A stretch of DNA of 8,639 nt. It comes from Erysipelotrichaceae bacterium. GTDB taxonomy: Bacteria; Bacillota_I; Bacilli_A; Erysipelotrichales; Erysipelotrichaceae. Position numbers and translations under genes: made by a program. The stretch covers positions 1-8,639 of the forward strand of contig JAIKXJ010000021.1 in NCBI GenBank assembly GCA_024684175.1, read 5' to 3'. This document shows, piece by piece, positions 1 to 7,496 of this stretch. The first letter of the stretch is position 1, and each line of letters begins with the position of its first letter. The notes under the pieces were generated by a model. That model saw only the letters and a program-made list of their open reading frames with translations, ran no database searches and had not been told where the DNA came from.

Positions 1-1
1 G

Positions 2-538
2 GGTTATGATAAAGAAAAGCCTCTGTACATCGAGATCGGTATGGGCATGGGAGATTTCATCACCCAAAGCGCGAAGCAGCATCCCGGGATCTTTTATGTC
101 GGTCTGGAAAGGGAAGCGACTTGTGTCGCCCGGGCCATCAAGAAAGCCAGAGAACTCGGGATCGCCAATTTCCGGGTCATTCTCGCCGATGCGATGAACA
201 TCACGGAACTGTTTGACGAAGAAAGCGTTTCTTTGATCTATCTTCATTTCTCCGATCCTTGGCCGAAAAAGCGGACACATAAGCGCCGTCTGACATATCC
301 GAGCTTTCTGTCAAGCTACGAAAAGCTGCTGGATCGTGATGGAGTCCTGATCTTTAAGACGGACAATACGGACTTTTTTGCGGATTCCCTGGAATATTTT
401 CAGACATCGAACTTCGAACTGCTGGAAAAGGACGAAGACTATTATCGGGAAGGTGAACCGATGACGGCTTATCAGGCCAGATTCCATGAAGAAGGCAAGC
501 CGATCTGCTATGCGAAATATAAGATCAATAAGGTATAA
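2..538 (+). CDS. trmB: tRNA (guanine-N7-)-methyltransferase TrmB, 5'-truncated by window edge
   Basis: TrmB transfers a methyl group from S-adenosylmethionine to N7 of G46 in the variable loop of many tRNAs, in the cytoplasm. The reading frame is open from the first base, and the SAM-binding motif IEIGMGMGDF (about 29-58) lies before and across the first ATG at 41. That ATG is therefore internal, and the real start is upstream of the window. The family signature FSDPWPKKRTHKRRL is at 248-292. The C-terminal half carries the expected FKTDN and PMTAYQARF-type segments. The visible part is 178 residues. Full-length family members are usually about 210-220, so roughly 35-40 N-terminal residues are missing. 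One small oddity is that the signature usually reads KKRHxKRRL; here Thr stands in the His place and His follows it. The stop is four bases before the lipoprotein start, so the two genes are probably cotranscribed. The family assignment is secure. Confidence 0.95.
   Translation, partial: GYDKEKPLYIEIGMGMGDFITQSAKQHPGIFYVGLEREATCVARAIKKARELGIANFRVILADAMNITELFDEESVSLIYLHFSDPWPKKRTHKRRLTYPSFLSSYEKLLDRDGVLIFKTDNTDFFADSLEYFQTSNFELLEKDEDYYREGEPMTAYQARFHEEGKPICYAKYKINKV
530..533 (+). promoter_or_regulatory. Candidate ribosome binding site for the lipoprotein gene
   Basis: AAGG at 530-533 sits nine bases before ATG 543, inside the last codons of trmB. It favours 543 over the in-frame ATGs at 549 and 558 and over upstream non-ATG starts. 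The core is short, so the start choice is only moderately supported. Confidence 0.45.
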
Positions 539-542
539 TGAT

Positions 543-1574
543 ATGCGTATGAAATTCATGAAAAAGATCATTTGCCTCCTGCTGATCGCCGTCTTGTGCG
601 GCTGCACGAGTGCAAAACACTATACAGCTTATACGATCTATCCGATCGGTTATCTGCTCGGCAGGATCGGCGGCAATCGGATCGAGACAATCTCGATACA
701 GAACCGTGGTCTGATCCAGTGCGCCAATCTGGTCGAGGATTATCAGGAGATCCTGTCCGATTCCATGGTCCTTTTCCATATCGGAAACCTTGAACCGTAC
801 ATGGATCTTTATGATGACGAGATCAAAGCTTTGGGCGTCGATCTCAATGCGGGAGATCTGTCGATCCTGAACTGTCTTTACGAGTATAAGCGTTATACGC
901 CGGTCATCGTCGACGGCAAAGTGTCTTTCGTCGAAGGCAATTATTATGAAAGTGACATCTTCAATGAGATCGATACGTATGATCTCGATCCGTTCATCTG
1001 GCTGTCGCCCAGCGGCATGTACTGCATGGCAAAAGATGTCTATGAATATCTGTCCAATAACTATGTCGAACAGTCTTCCTTCTTTTCCGAAAACTACAAA
1101 CAGGTCGCCGACGACCTGATCGCACTGGATGCTTCCTATCAGTCGCTGGCTTCAAGACTTGTCAAAGAGAATAAAACGATCAAGTTCGTTTCCATGACCG
1201 GATCCTTCGGCTGCTGGCAGAAAGACTTCGGTTTCCAGGTCTATCCGGTCTGCCTGTCCAAATATGGGGCACTTCCTTCCGGCGCCCAGCTGGAGGCGAT
1301 CAAGACCAGGATCAGGAATGACGATGTCCGTTTCATTGCTTATGAACCGAATATGTCCGATGAGATGCTGGCACTGATGGTCTCACTGGAAGATGAGTTG
1401 GGACTGAAGCGCATCACGCTTCACAACATCTCTTCTCTGACCGCTTCGCAAGTCGAATCCGGCAAGGATTATCTGTCTCTGATGTACGAGAACCTCTCCG
1501 TTCTTGAAAGCATCGCAACATCCTCGAACCAGAATCCTTCGGGGATCCAACATCCGGAAAGCGGAGGAGAATGA
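543..1574 (+). CDS. ZnuA/TroA-fold substrate-binding lipoprotein lacking canonical metal ligands
   Basis: This is a predicted 343-residue exported lipoprotein. The N-terminus has basic residues, a hydrophobic stretch (KKIICLLLIAVL) and a lipobox LCGC with lipid-accepting Cys21. The mature part follows the cluster A-I (ZnuA/TroA) metal-binding pattern: IYPIGYLLGRIGGNRIE near residues 32-48, an LSDS...HIGNLEPYM segment (71-87), DPFIWLSP (149-156), a long backbone-helix region, SMTGSFGCWQKDFGF (217-231), and YEPNMSDEM (268-275). The usual ligands are absent. The DPHxYE loop is not recognisable (about 56-61), DPH reads DPF (Phe151), the third His aligns with Thr219, and the acidic ligand aligns with Asn295. 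No permease or ATPase gene is in view. The C-terminus is a polar Ser/Asn/Gly-rich tail whose last codons overlap the polA ribosome binding site. The fold is well supported. Zinc or manganese uptake is doubtful, and a different ligand or a structural role is equally possible. ATGs at 549 and 558 are alternative starts. Confidence 0.82.
   Translation: MRMKFMKKIICLLLIAVLCGCTSAKHYTAYTIYPIGYLLGRIGGNRIETISIQNRGLIQCANLVEDYQEILSDSMVLFHIGNLEPYMDLYDDEIKALGVDLNAGDLSILNCLYEYKRYTPVIVDGKVSFVEGNYYESDIFNEIDTYDLDPFIWLSPSGMYCMAKDVYEYLSNNYVEQSSFFSENYKQVADDLIALDASYQSLASRLVKENKTIKFVSMTGSFGCWQKDFGFQVYPVCLSKYGALPSGAQLEAIKTRIRNDDVRFIAYEPNMSDEMLALMVSLEDELGLKRITLHNISSLTASQVESGKDYLSLMYENLSVLESIATSSNQNPSGIQHPESGGE
1563..1568 (+). 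promoter_or_regulatory. Ribosome binding site of polA
   Basis: GGAGGA at 1563-1568 lies seven bases before ATG 1576. It fixes the polA start there. The same frame is open back to a TTG at 1504, but no family-like N-terminus and no ribosome binding site support that start. Confidence 0.85.
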
Positions 1575-1575
1575 C

Positions 1576-4152
1576 ATGAAACTGTTATTGATCGACGGAA
1601 ACTCCGTTCTGTTTCGGGCTTTCTATGCAACGAGTTACGGAAATATCATGAAAACAAGCAAAGGCGTATACACGAATGCGGTATACGCTTTTGCCAATAT
1701 GCTCAATAAAGCCATCAAAACGATCGCACCGGACTATTGTGCCGTGGCATTCGACATGGGTAAGCATACCTTCCGCCATGATTTCGCTCCGGATTACAAA
1801 GCCGGAAGAAGGGAAACGCCGGAGGAACTGGTCGGACAGTTCTCACTGGTCAGAGAGATGCTGGAGGCATATAAGATCCCGTATTTCGAATTCGACACGA
1901 TCGAAGCCGATGACATCATCGGTTCGCTCGCCAAGAAATACCAGATCGAGACCTGCGTCCTTTCTTCCGATAGGGACATGCTGCAGCTGATCGACGATAC
2001 GACCAGCGTCTATGTGATGAAGAAAGGCATGTCGGAGATCGCCAAAATGGACGAAGCGGCACTCAAAGAAGAGTATGGCCTGAAGCCGTATCAGATCATC
2101 GACTACAAAGGCCTGGCCGGCGATAAATCGGACAACATCAAAGGCGTGGAAGGCGTCGGGGAAAAGACGGCCGTCAAGCTTTTGAATGATTTTGATACCT
2201 GCGAAGGGGTCTACGAACATATCGATGAGATCAAGGGAAAACTGAAGGACAAACTGATCAAAGACAAGGATTCCTGCTTCCTTTCCAAGCGCCTGGCGAC
2301 CATCAAGACCGATGTCGACATCGAAGGTGATCTTGAAGACCTCAGGCTTTCCATCGACGAACAGGGAAGAAATGACTTCTTTGAAAAATACGAGATGTAT
2401 TCGCTTATCCGCAAGGTGGATAAGAAAGATGTTTCAGAAGAGAAAAAAGAGATCCGGATCGTTTCGGCACTGAGTGAAGAACTGCTTGAAGATGCACTGG
2501 TCTACTTCGTTTCGGACGAATTCTCCTACTACCAAAGAAAGATCCGCGGCGCATGTTTTGCCAACGATCAAGGTGAAGTCTACATCAGCCTAGAGGATCT
2601 GAAGAAAGATGAAAAGGCGTTGGCATATCTGGCTTCGGACAGGAAGAAGACTTTCTTCGATCTCAAAGCCGTGAAACACGCCCTGGAATATAATGGGATC
2701 GCTCTGGGGCAGGGCAATGACGATGTCTGTCTGATGTGCTTCCTTTCCAACAATTACAACACCGATCTCAAGGCCATCCTTGCCAATTACGAATACGGAC
2801 CGCTCAAAGAAGCCAAGGATCTTTTCGGCACGGAAAAGAAACCGCTGGAGCCGACGGTCCGGGAACTGGCGGAATACGGCACAGCTGTCGCCTCAGCTCT
2901 TTATCAGATCGCAAAGAAAGTCAAAAATGAGCTTTCTCAGAAACAAATGGACGATCTTTACGGAAAGATCGAACTTCCTTTGGTCGATGTGCTTTTTGAC
3001 ATGGAAAAACAAGGCGTTTACTGCGATGAGAAAGAATTGGACGAGACCGCTTCGGCGACCAAGAAAAAGATCGATCTGCTGGAAGAGAAGATCTATCTTT
3101 CTGTCGGCCATGAGTTCAATATCGCTTCCACCAAACAGCTGGCGGAAGTTTTGTATAAAGAACTGGATCTGCCGGATCTGAAGAAAGGATCGACAAGCGC
3201 CGATGTTTTGAGCAAGCTCGTCGATTATCATCCGGCCGTTTCCGATATCCTGGAATACCGCAAATATTCCAAGCTGTACTCGACTTATGCGGAAGGACTG
3301 AAAAAATACATCCGTGAGGACGGCAAGATCCATACGGTCTTTACGCAGATGATCACGGCGACCGGAAGACTGTCGAGCTACGATCCCAATCTGCAGAACA
3401 TTTCGGTGAGAGACGACGAAGGAAGGGAGATCCGCAAGGCGTTCAAGCCTTCGAAGGGGAATGTACTCATCTCTTCCGACTACTCGCAAGTCGAACTGCG
3501 GGTCCTGTCATCTCTGGCGGATGAAGAAAAGATGATCGATGCTTTCAACAGCGGCATCGATATCCATACCAAGACGGCGATGGATGTCTTCGGTCTGAAA
3601 AAAGAAGAAGTGACCGATATCGTCCGACGGCACGCCAAAGCCGTCAACTTCGGTGTCGTTTACGGCATTTCGGATTTCGGTCTGGCCAATCAGACACAGC
3701 TTTCTTTCAAGGATGCCAAAAAGTTCATCGACGATTATTTTCTGACTTATCCTAATATCCGCGATTATCTCGATGCGCAAGTTGCCTTCTGCAAAGAGAA
3801 CGGTTATGTGAAGACGATGCTGAACCGCCGCCGTTACATCAATGAGATCAACGACCGCAACTATATGATGCGGGAATTCGGCAAGCGGGCAGCCATGAAT
3901 GCGTCCATTCAGGGTTCTGCCGCCGATCTGATCAAGATCGCCATGGTCAATGCCCATAAGAAACTCAGGGAAGAAGGGCTTTCTTCCAAACTGATCCTGC
4001 AGGTCCATGACGAACTCATCTTCGATGTTCCCGAAGAAGAAGTGGAAACGATGAAAAAGATCATTCCCGAGATCATGGCGAATGCCTATCCGATGAAGAC
4101 GAGACTCGATTCTTCTCTTGCGATCGGCAAAGACTGGTATGAGGCAAAATAA
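1576..4152 (+). CDS. polA: DNA polymerase I
   Basis: PolA (858 residues) fills gaps during excision repair and removes Okazaki RNA primers. The N-terminus MKLLLIDGNS matches the family start. The 5'-nuclease domain (about 1-290) keeps its metal-binding acids: Asp7, Asp60, Glu110, Asp112, Asp113, Asp132, Asp134, Asp183 and Asp186, plus a helix-hairpin-helix GVEGVGEKTA. The middle 3'-5' exonuclease fold (about 295-455) looks catalytically dead. The DxE motif reads V312-S-D314, the Asp of NxxxD aligns with Val366, and the Asp of YxxxD aligns with Val438. The polymerase domain is intact: motif A DYSQVELR from Asp635; O-helix Arg684, Lys688, Phe692 and Tyr696; and motif C VHDE with Asp812 and Glu813. 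Loss of proofreading residues is known in Bacillus-type Pol I. The TAA stop shares one base with the mutM ATG (TAATG), which suggests coupled translation. The identification is certain; the inactive exonuclease is inferred by alignment from memory. Confidence 0.98.
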   Translation: MKLLLIDGNSVLFRAFYATSYGNIMKTSKGVYTNAVYAFANMLNKAIKTIAPDYCAVAFDMGKHTFRHDFAPDYKAGRRETPEELVGQFSLVREMLEAYKIPYFEFDTIEADDIIGSLAKKYQIETCVLSSDRDMLQLIDDTTSVYVMKKGMSEIAKMDEAALKEEYGLKPYQIIDYKGLAGDKSDNIKGVEGVGEKTAVKLLNDFDTCEGVYEHIDEIKGKLKDKLIKDKDSCFLSKRLATIKTDVDIEGDLEDLRLSIDEQGRNDFFEKYEMYSLIRKVDKKDVSEEKKEIRIVSALSEELLEDALVYFVSDEFSYYQRKIRGACFANDQGEVYISLEDLKKDEKALAYLASDRKKTFFDLKAVKHALEYNGIALGQGNDDVCLMCFLSNNYNTDLKAILANYEYGPLKEAKDLFGTEKKPLEPTVRELAEYGTAVASALYQIAKKVKNELSQKQMDDLYGKIELPLVDVLFDMEKQGVYCDEKELDETASATKKKIDLLEEKIYLSVGHEFNIASTKQLAEVLYKELDLPDLKKGSTSADVLSKLVDYHPAVSDILEYRKYSKLYSTYAEGLKKYIREDGKIHTVFTQMITATGRLSSYDPNLQNISVRDDEGREIRKAFKPSKGNVLISSDYSQVELRVLSSLADEEKMIDAFNSGIDIHTKTAMDVFGLKKEEVTDIVRRHAKAVNFGVVYGISDFGLANQTQLSFKDAKKFIDDYFLTYPNIRDYLDAQVAFCKENGYVKTMLNRRRYINEINDRNYMMREFGKRAAMNASIQGSAADLIKIAMVNAHKKLREEGLSSKLILQVHDELIFDVPEEEVETMKKIIPEIMANAYPMKTRLDSSLAIGKDWYEAK

Positions 4153-4967
4153 TGCCGGAACTGCCTGAAGTACAGACGGTCGCCGACACGCTGGCTCATC
4201 AGATCAAAGACAGCAGGATCGTTGACGTGAAGATCTTGTATCCCAAGATCATTGAAGGAGACCAGGACGAATTCGTGAACAGACTCATCGGTCAGCATTT
4301 CCGCTCCTTCCGCAGAAGAGGGAAGTATCTTCTCTTTGAGATGGATGACATCGTTTTGGTCTCACATCTGCGGATGGAGGGCAAGTATTTCATCTTCAGT
4401 CACTCGGATCCGTATCTGAAACACGACCATGTGATCTTCGATCTTGATGACGGAAGATCACTTCACTATAACGATGTCCGTAAATTCGGCAGGATGTATC
4501 TGACGGAGAAGAAACGGACCTACAGAAGATTCAGAGATCTGGGACCGGAGCCGTTCTGGAAGAGCTTCGATCTTTCTTATTGCAAGACCTATCTTTCCAA
4601 AAGAAAGGCACCGATCAAGGAAGTTTTGCTGGATCAGAGCTTTGTTGCCGGTATCGGTAACATCTATGCCGACGAGATCCTGTTTGCCGGAAGGATCCAC
4701 CCTTTGCAGGCAGCGGATACTTTGCGTGAGGAACAGATCCGCTCGATCATCAAAAATACCAGGAAGATCCTGTCCAAAGCCATTCGGGCAGGAGGGACGA
4801 CGATCCGTTCCTATACCTCTTCCTTGGGCGTGACGGGACTTTTTCAGATGTCCTTGCGTGCCCATGATCAAAAAAACTGCAGGACCTGCGGCTCCGCGAT
4901 CGTCAAGATCCGGGTCGGCGGCAGAGGAACATATTACTGTCCGAAGTGTCAGAAGGAGGACCAATGA
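4152..4967 (+). CDS. mutM: Formamidopyrimidine-DNA glycosylase (Fpg/MutM)
   Basis: MutM excises 8-oxoguanine and formamidopyrimidines opposite C and then cleaves the abasic site by beta,delta-elimination. The 271-residue protein starts MPELPEV. After Met removal, Pro2 is the Schiff-base nucleophile and Glu3 the acid. Lys58 (RRGKYLLF) contacts the backbone. The void-filling triad is visible as Met75 (HLRMEGKY), Arg110 and Phe112 (NDVRKFG). GIGNIYADE places Asn170 in the H2TH region. The C-terminal zinc finger has Cys243, Cys246, Cys263 and Cys266, with the DNA-binding Arg258 in GGRGTYYC. Nothing essential is missing. GAGG at 4141-4144 lies seven bases before the ATG, whose A is also the last base of the polA stop. 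The end overlaps coaE by ATGA. Pairing with polA is logical, because the gap left by MutM is filled by Pol I. The full motif set separates it from endonuclease VIII (Nei), which lacks this lesion-recognition pattern. Confidence 0.97.
   Translation: MPELPEVQTVADTLAHQIKDSRIVDVKILYPKIIEGDQDEFVNRLIGQHFRSFRRRGKYLLFEMDDIVLVSHLRMEGKYFIFSHSDPYLKHDHVIFDLDDGRSLHYNDVRKFGRMYLTEKKRTYRRFRDLGPEPFWKSFDLSYCKTYLSKRKAPIKEVLLDQSFVAGIGNIYADEILFAGRIHPLQAADTLREEQIRSIIKNTRKILSKAIRAGGTTIRSYTSSLGVTGLFQMSLRAHDQKNCRTCGSAIVKIRVGGRGTYYCPKCQKEDQ
4951..4959 (+). promoter_or_regulatory. Ribosome binding site of coaE
   Basis: AGAAGGAGG at 4951-4959, inside the last codons of mutM, lies four bases before ATG 4964. It selects 4964 over an in-frame GTG at 4946, which would place the site inside the gene and add six residues before the conserved MRIAISGSIGSGK start. 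Confidence 0.8.
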
Positions 4968-5524
4968 GGATCGCGATCTCGGGAAGCATCGGTTCGGGGA
5001 AATCGATGGTCGCAGCCTATCTGAGGGAAAAAGGCTACGATGTTTTCGACTGCGATGAAGTCAACCGCAGACTCTTGGAAAAAGGCGAAGAAGGCTATAT
5101 TGAAGTGATGAAAGCATTTCCGCTTTGTTTTGAGAACGGGGAACTGAATAAAAAGAAGCTTTCCGCGCTCGTCTTCAATGATCCGCAAGAAAAAGAGAAG
5201 CTGGAATCGATCATGCATCCCCTGATCCTGAAGAAGATGTTCGAAAGGGAGGATGATCCTCTGTTTGCGGAAGTTCCGCTGCTTTTTGAGGCGGACTGGG
5301 AAAAGTATTTCGATACCGATCTGCTGGTCGTGACCGATGAAGCGATCCTGATCGAGCGGCTCGTTCTCCGCGGCCTCAGTCGGGAAGAAGCCCGGGAAAG
5401 GCTCAGGAATCAGATGAGCGTTGCGGAAAAGATAAAAAGAGCAGATAAAATCATTTATAATAATGGTAGTTTGAACGATCTGTATCGGTCGGTCGATGAC
5501 TGGCTTGAAGAAGTGCTATGTTAG
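4964..5524 (+). CDS. coaE: Dephospho-CoA kinase
   Basis: CoaE phosphorylates the 3'-hydroxyl of the ribose of dephospho-CoA with ATP, the last step of coenzyme A synthesis. The 186-residue protein has the normal family length. It has a P-loop GSIGSGKS (7-14) near the N-terminus, FDCDEV with Asp29 and Asp31 where the family has its DAD-type catalytic/metal site, MHPLI (84-88), the strand VPLLFE (104-109), the lid-like arginine segment RLRNQMS (146-152) and the C-terminal ADKIIYNNGS (160-169) typical of CoaE. It overlaps mutM by four bases (ATGA) and dnaB by seven. In Bacillus coaE also lies between mutM and dnaB, but there nrdR intervenes; no nrdR is present here. The stretch around 5431-5465 is markedly more A/T-rich than its surroundings. 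Confidence 0.96.
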   Translation: MRIAISGSIGSGKSMVAAYLREKGYDVFDCDEVNRRLLEKGEEGYIEVMKAFPLCFENGELNKKKLSALVFNDPQEKEKLESIMHPLILKKMFEREDDPLFAEVPLLFEADWEKYFDTDLLVVTDEAILIERLVLRGLSREEARERLRNQMSVAEKIKRADKIIYNNGSLNDLYRSVDDWLEEVLC

Positions 5525-6648
5525 GAAAAGATCTCTGTAAAATCGAAGTCAATACCGAGCTTTCCAGCGAGAGACTGCGTTCTCTGGTCTTTTTTTATGG
5601 TCCGTTGATCGGAAATGAAGCGCTGGTGATGTATGAATATCTGGTCTTAAGAGGAAGCCGTATCGCCTTTGAAGAGATCAATGAGCTTCTGATGAAGCTG
5701 AATCTTTCGATCGACGATTTTGAATTCTACTGCATCAAACTCAACGAATACCGTCTGCTCAAAACTTTAAAACAGGAGAACCGCTATATCTTCGTCCTGA
5801 ACGATCCGATGGAGATCAAGCAGTTCATCAAAGATGACATTCTGGTCAGAGATTTCATTTTGAAGACGTCCGGAGAATACTACCGTGAGCTGACTTCACA
5901 GATCTATACGGAATCCGACCATACGGGATTCGAAGATGTCTCGCAGACCCTTTCCCTGGATACTCTGCAAGACTGGCGGGCGGAAGACGAGTCGTATCTC
6001 AAGAAGAAAGAGACACGTCGTTATGACTTTCCGACGATGTTCAACGTCGATGTCTTCCTCAAAGATATCTCTGCCAATCTGCTGCCGATGCGTTTCCGTA
6101 CGGCGGAGAATATGAGGGAACTGGCAACGCTGGCCGATCTCTACAATATCTCTTATGACAAGATGCGCACATATCTGCCGCGGGTCGCCAGGACCGATTC
6201 CAATCAGTTCGACCTCAAAGAGCTGCGTTATCTTTGTATGAATGCCAGGAGCGAGTACAAAAAGACGGATGGCGATCCGTATTCACAGCCTTGTCTGAAT
6301 TTCCTGATGTCGCTTCAGGGCGGCAAAGAAGCGACGGATTACGATAAAAAGATCATCTACCGGCTCTCACAGCGCTATCATCTCGATGTACCGGTCATCA
6401 ATGTACTGCTTGAATACGGCCTTAAGAACTGTAACAATTCCCTGATCGAAAACTATCTTTATGCGGTCGCATCCGATCTGCACAGGAACGATATCAAAAC
6501 GGCAAAAGACGCTCTGGAAAGACTGAACGGGCCGTATGAAAAGAAAAATAAAAAAGAAGACAAGCTTCCTGTCTACGACACGAGCATCAATCAAAACATG
6601 AGCGTTTCGCAAGAAGAAGAACTTCTGAAACTGATGGGTAAAAAATGA
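5518..6648 (+). CDS. dnaB: Replication initiation and membrane attachment protein, DnaB (Bacillus type, DnaB/DnaD family)
   Basis: Not to be confused with the E. coli DnaB helicase: in Bacillota this protein works with DnaD and DnaI to load the replicative helicase at oriC and at restarted forks. The 376-residue protein has an N-terminal winged-helix-like region (about 1-105), beginning with short helices around SSERLRSLVFFYGPLIGNEA, and a variable charged linker (about 135-170). The C-terminal DnaD-like helical domain (about 255-340) ends in ENYLYAVASDLHRNDIKTAK (311-330), the place of the family's YxxxI...W-type DNA-binding motif; Trp is not present there. A polar tail (340-376) follows. 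No membrane segment is seen. ATG 5518 lies inside coaE, and the upstream GAAG is a poor ribosome binding site, so translation probably depends on coaE. Sequence conservation in this family is low. The assignment rests on both sequence pattern and the immediate dnaI neighbour. The gene order dnaB-dnaI is the Bacillus order. Confidence 0.88.
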   Translation: MLGKDLCKIEVNTELSSERLRSLVFFYGPLIGNEALVMYEYLVLRGSRIAFEEINELLMKLNLSIDDFEFYCIKLNEYRLLKTLKQENRYIFVLNDPMEIKQFIKDDILVRDFILKTSGEYYRELTSQIYTESDHTGFEDVSQTLSLDTLQDWRAEDESYLKKKETRRYDFPTMFNVDVFLKDISANLLPMRFRTAENMRELATLADLYNISYDKMRTYLPRVARTDSNQFDLKELRYLCMNARSEYKKTDGDPYSQPCLNFLMSLQGGKEATDYDKKIIYRLSQRYHLDVPVINVLLEYGLKNCNNSLIENYLYAVASDLHRNDIKTAKDALERLNGPYEKKNKKEDKLPVYDTSINQNMSVSQEEELLKLMGKK

Positions 6649-7496
6649 ACGAACTTGAACTGATTAAAAACGATCCGCATCTTTCCGGGATCTGCGATGA
6701 CGATGCCTATATCAGAGAACATCTGCCGCAGTTTTTGCGCGTCTACGATTCCCGGAAACTGTGCAAAGACTGTCCCGGCCTTTTCGCCTGCCGGCAGAGG
6801 AATAAGGGACAGCGGCTCGATCTGCGCTATGAAGGTGTTTTGATCGAAGAGATCGAATACTGCCGCTATGCGTCCGCTGTGCGAAACGGCAAAGCGATAT
6901 TGGAAAAGTATTCTTATTGCGATGTGCCGGAAAACCTTGCCGACATCGATCTGGAAAGCATCACCTACACGCCTCAGCAAAAGCAGCTGTATCTGCAGCT
7001 GGCAGCCATCCTGTATGAAAAGAGCGACAAAGGTCTTTATATCTGCGGTGACTTGGGAACGGGCAAGACCTATCTTTGTACGGCACTGGCCAATTCTTTG
7101 GTCAAGAAAGGCAAACGGGTGGCGTTCGTCAAAGTCTCCAATTTCTTCAATGAGATGAAGTCGTTCTTCGGCAACGATACCGACATGATCGACCGCAACA
7201 TCAACAAGCTGAAAAAGGCGGACTATCTGTTTTTGGATGACATCGGCTCGGAGGCGGTCTCGGAATTCGTCCGGGATGACATCCTGTTCCGGGTGCTAGA
7301 CTACCGCCTGGAGAATAAGAAGATCACGCTGTTCACATCCAATCTGTCTAAGGAAGAGTTACTGAAACACTATCAGTATGACCGCAAAGAAAAATCCAAT
7401 CTTATGAATGCCAGAAGGCTCATGGAGCGGATCGATATATTGACCAATGATTATGTCCTGTCAGGAAACAACATGAGGAGGGAATCAAAATGTTGA
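6645..7496 (+). CDS. dnaI: Primosomal protein DnaI, helicase loader
   Basis: DnaI is an AAA+ ATPase that loads the replicative helicase onto single-stranded DNA, acting with DnaB and DnaD. In the 283-residue protein the N-terminal helicase-binding domain carries Cys40, Cys43 (CKDC), Cys49 and Cys73, which would form the zinc site of DnaI; in Bacillus one ligand is reported to be His, so the exact set here is inferred. The ATPase core has Walker A GDLGTGKT (135-142), Walker B YLFLDDIG (194-201), sensor I TSN (231-233), and a C-terminal NARRLMERI segment (255-263) with candidate arginine-finger residues. The start overlaps the dnaB stop (ATGA) and only a weak GATGGG precedes it, so coupling to dnaB translation is likely. 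The last seven bases overlap pfkA. IstB- and DnaC-type ATPases are alternatives for the core, but the Cys-rich N-terminus and the neighbour dnaB point to DnaI. Confidence 0.94.
   Translation: MNELELIKNDPHLSGICDDDAYIREHLPQFLRVYDSRKLCKDCPGLFACRQRNKGQRLDLRYEGVLIEEIEYCRYASAVRNGKAILEKYSYCDVPENLADIDLESITYTPQQKQLYLQLAAILYEKSDKGLYICGDLGTGKTYLCTALANSLVKKGKRVAFVKVSNFFNEMKSFFGNDTDMIDRNINKLKKADYLFLDDIGSEAVSEFVRDDILFRVLDYRLENKKITLFTSNLSKEELLKHYQYDRKEKSNLMNARRLMERIDILTNDYVLSGNNMRRESKC
7476..7481 (+). promoter_or_regulatory. Ribosome binding site of pfkA
   Basis: A perfect AGGAGG at 7476-7481, within the last codons of dnaI, lies eight bases before ATG 7490. It is the strongest Shine-Dalgarno site in the window and fits high pfkA expression independent of dnaI translation. 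Confidence 0.85.

Noticed and set aside
534..539. Perfect TATAAT just before the lipoprotein gene
   Set aside because: No -35 box at 15-19 bases upstream and no extended -10 TG. A transcript from it would start at about 546, after the chosen ATG. It overlaps the trmB stop and is likely chance.
486..542. N-terminal extension of the lipoprotein upstream of ATG 543
   Set aside because: It overlaps trmB, adds basic residues ahead of a complete signal peptide, and starts at a weak codon without a ribosome binding site.
1504..1575. Longer polA reading frame starting at TTG 1504
   Set aside because: The extra 24 residues resemble nothing in the family, no ribosome binding site precedes them, and GGAGGA sits correctly before ATG 1576.
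2893..3489. 198-residue open frame on the - strand inside polA
   Set aside because: It is the antisense shadow of the conserved polymerase region, with no family features and no ribosome binding site. The other long antisense frames are similar.
4946..4963. Earlier GTG start for coaE
   Set aside because: It would put the strong AGAAGGAGG inside the gene. The family N-terminus is MRIAISGSIGSGK, starting at 4964.
4458..4964. 168-residue open frame on the - strand inside mutM
   Set aside because: It is antisense to a fully supported gene and its translation shows no recognisable motif.
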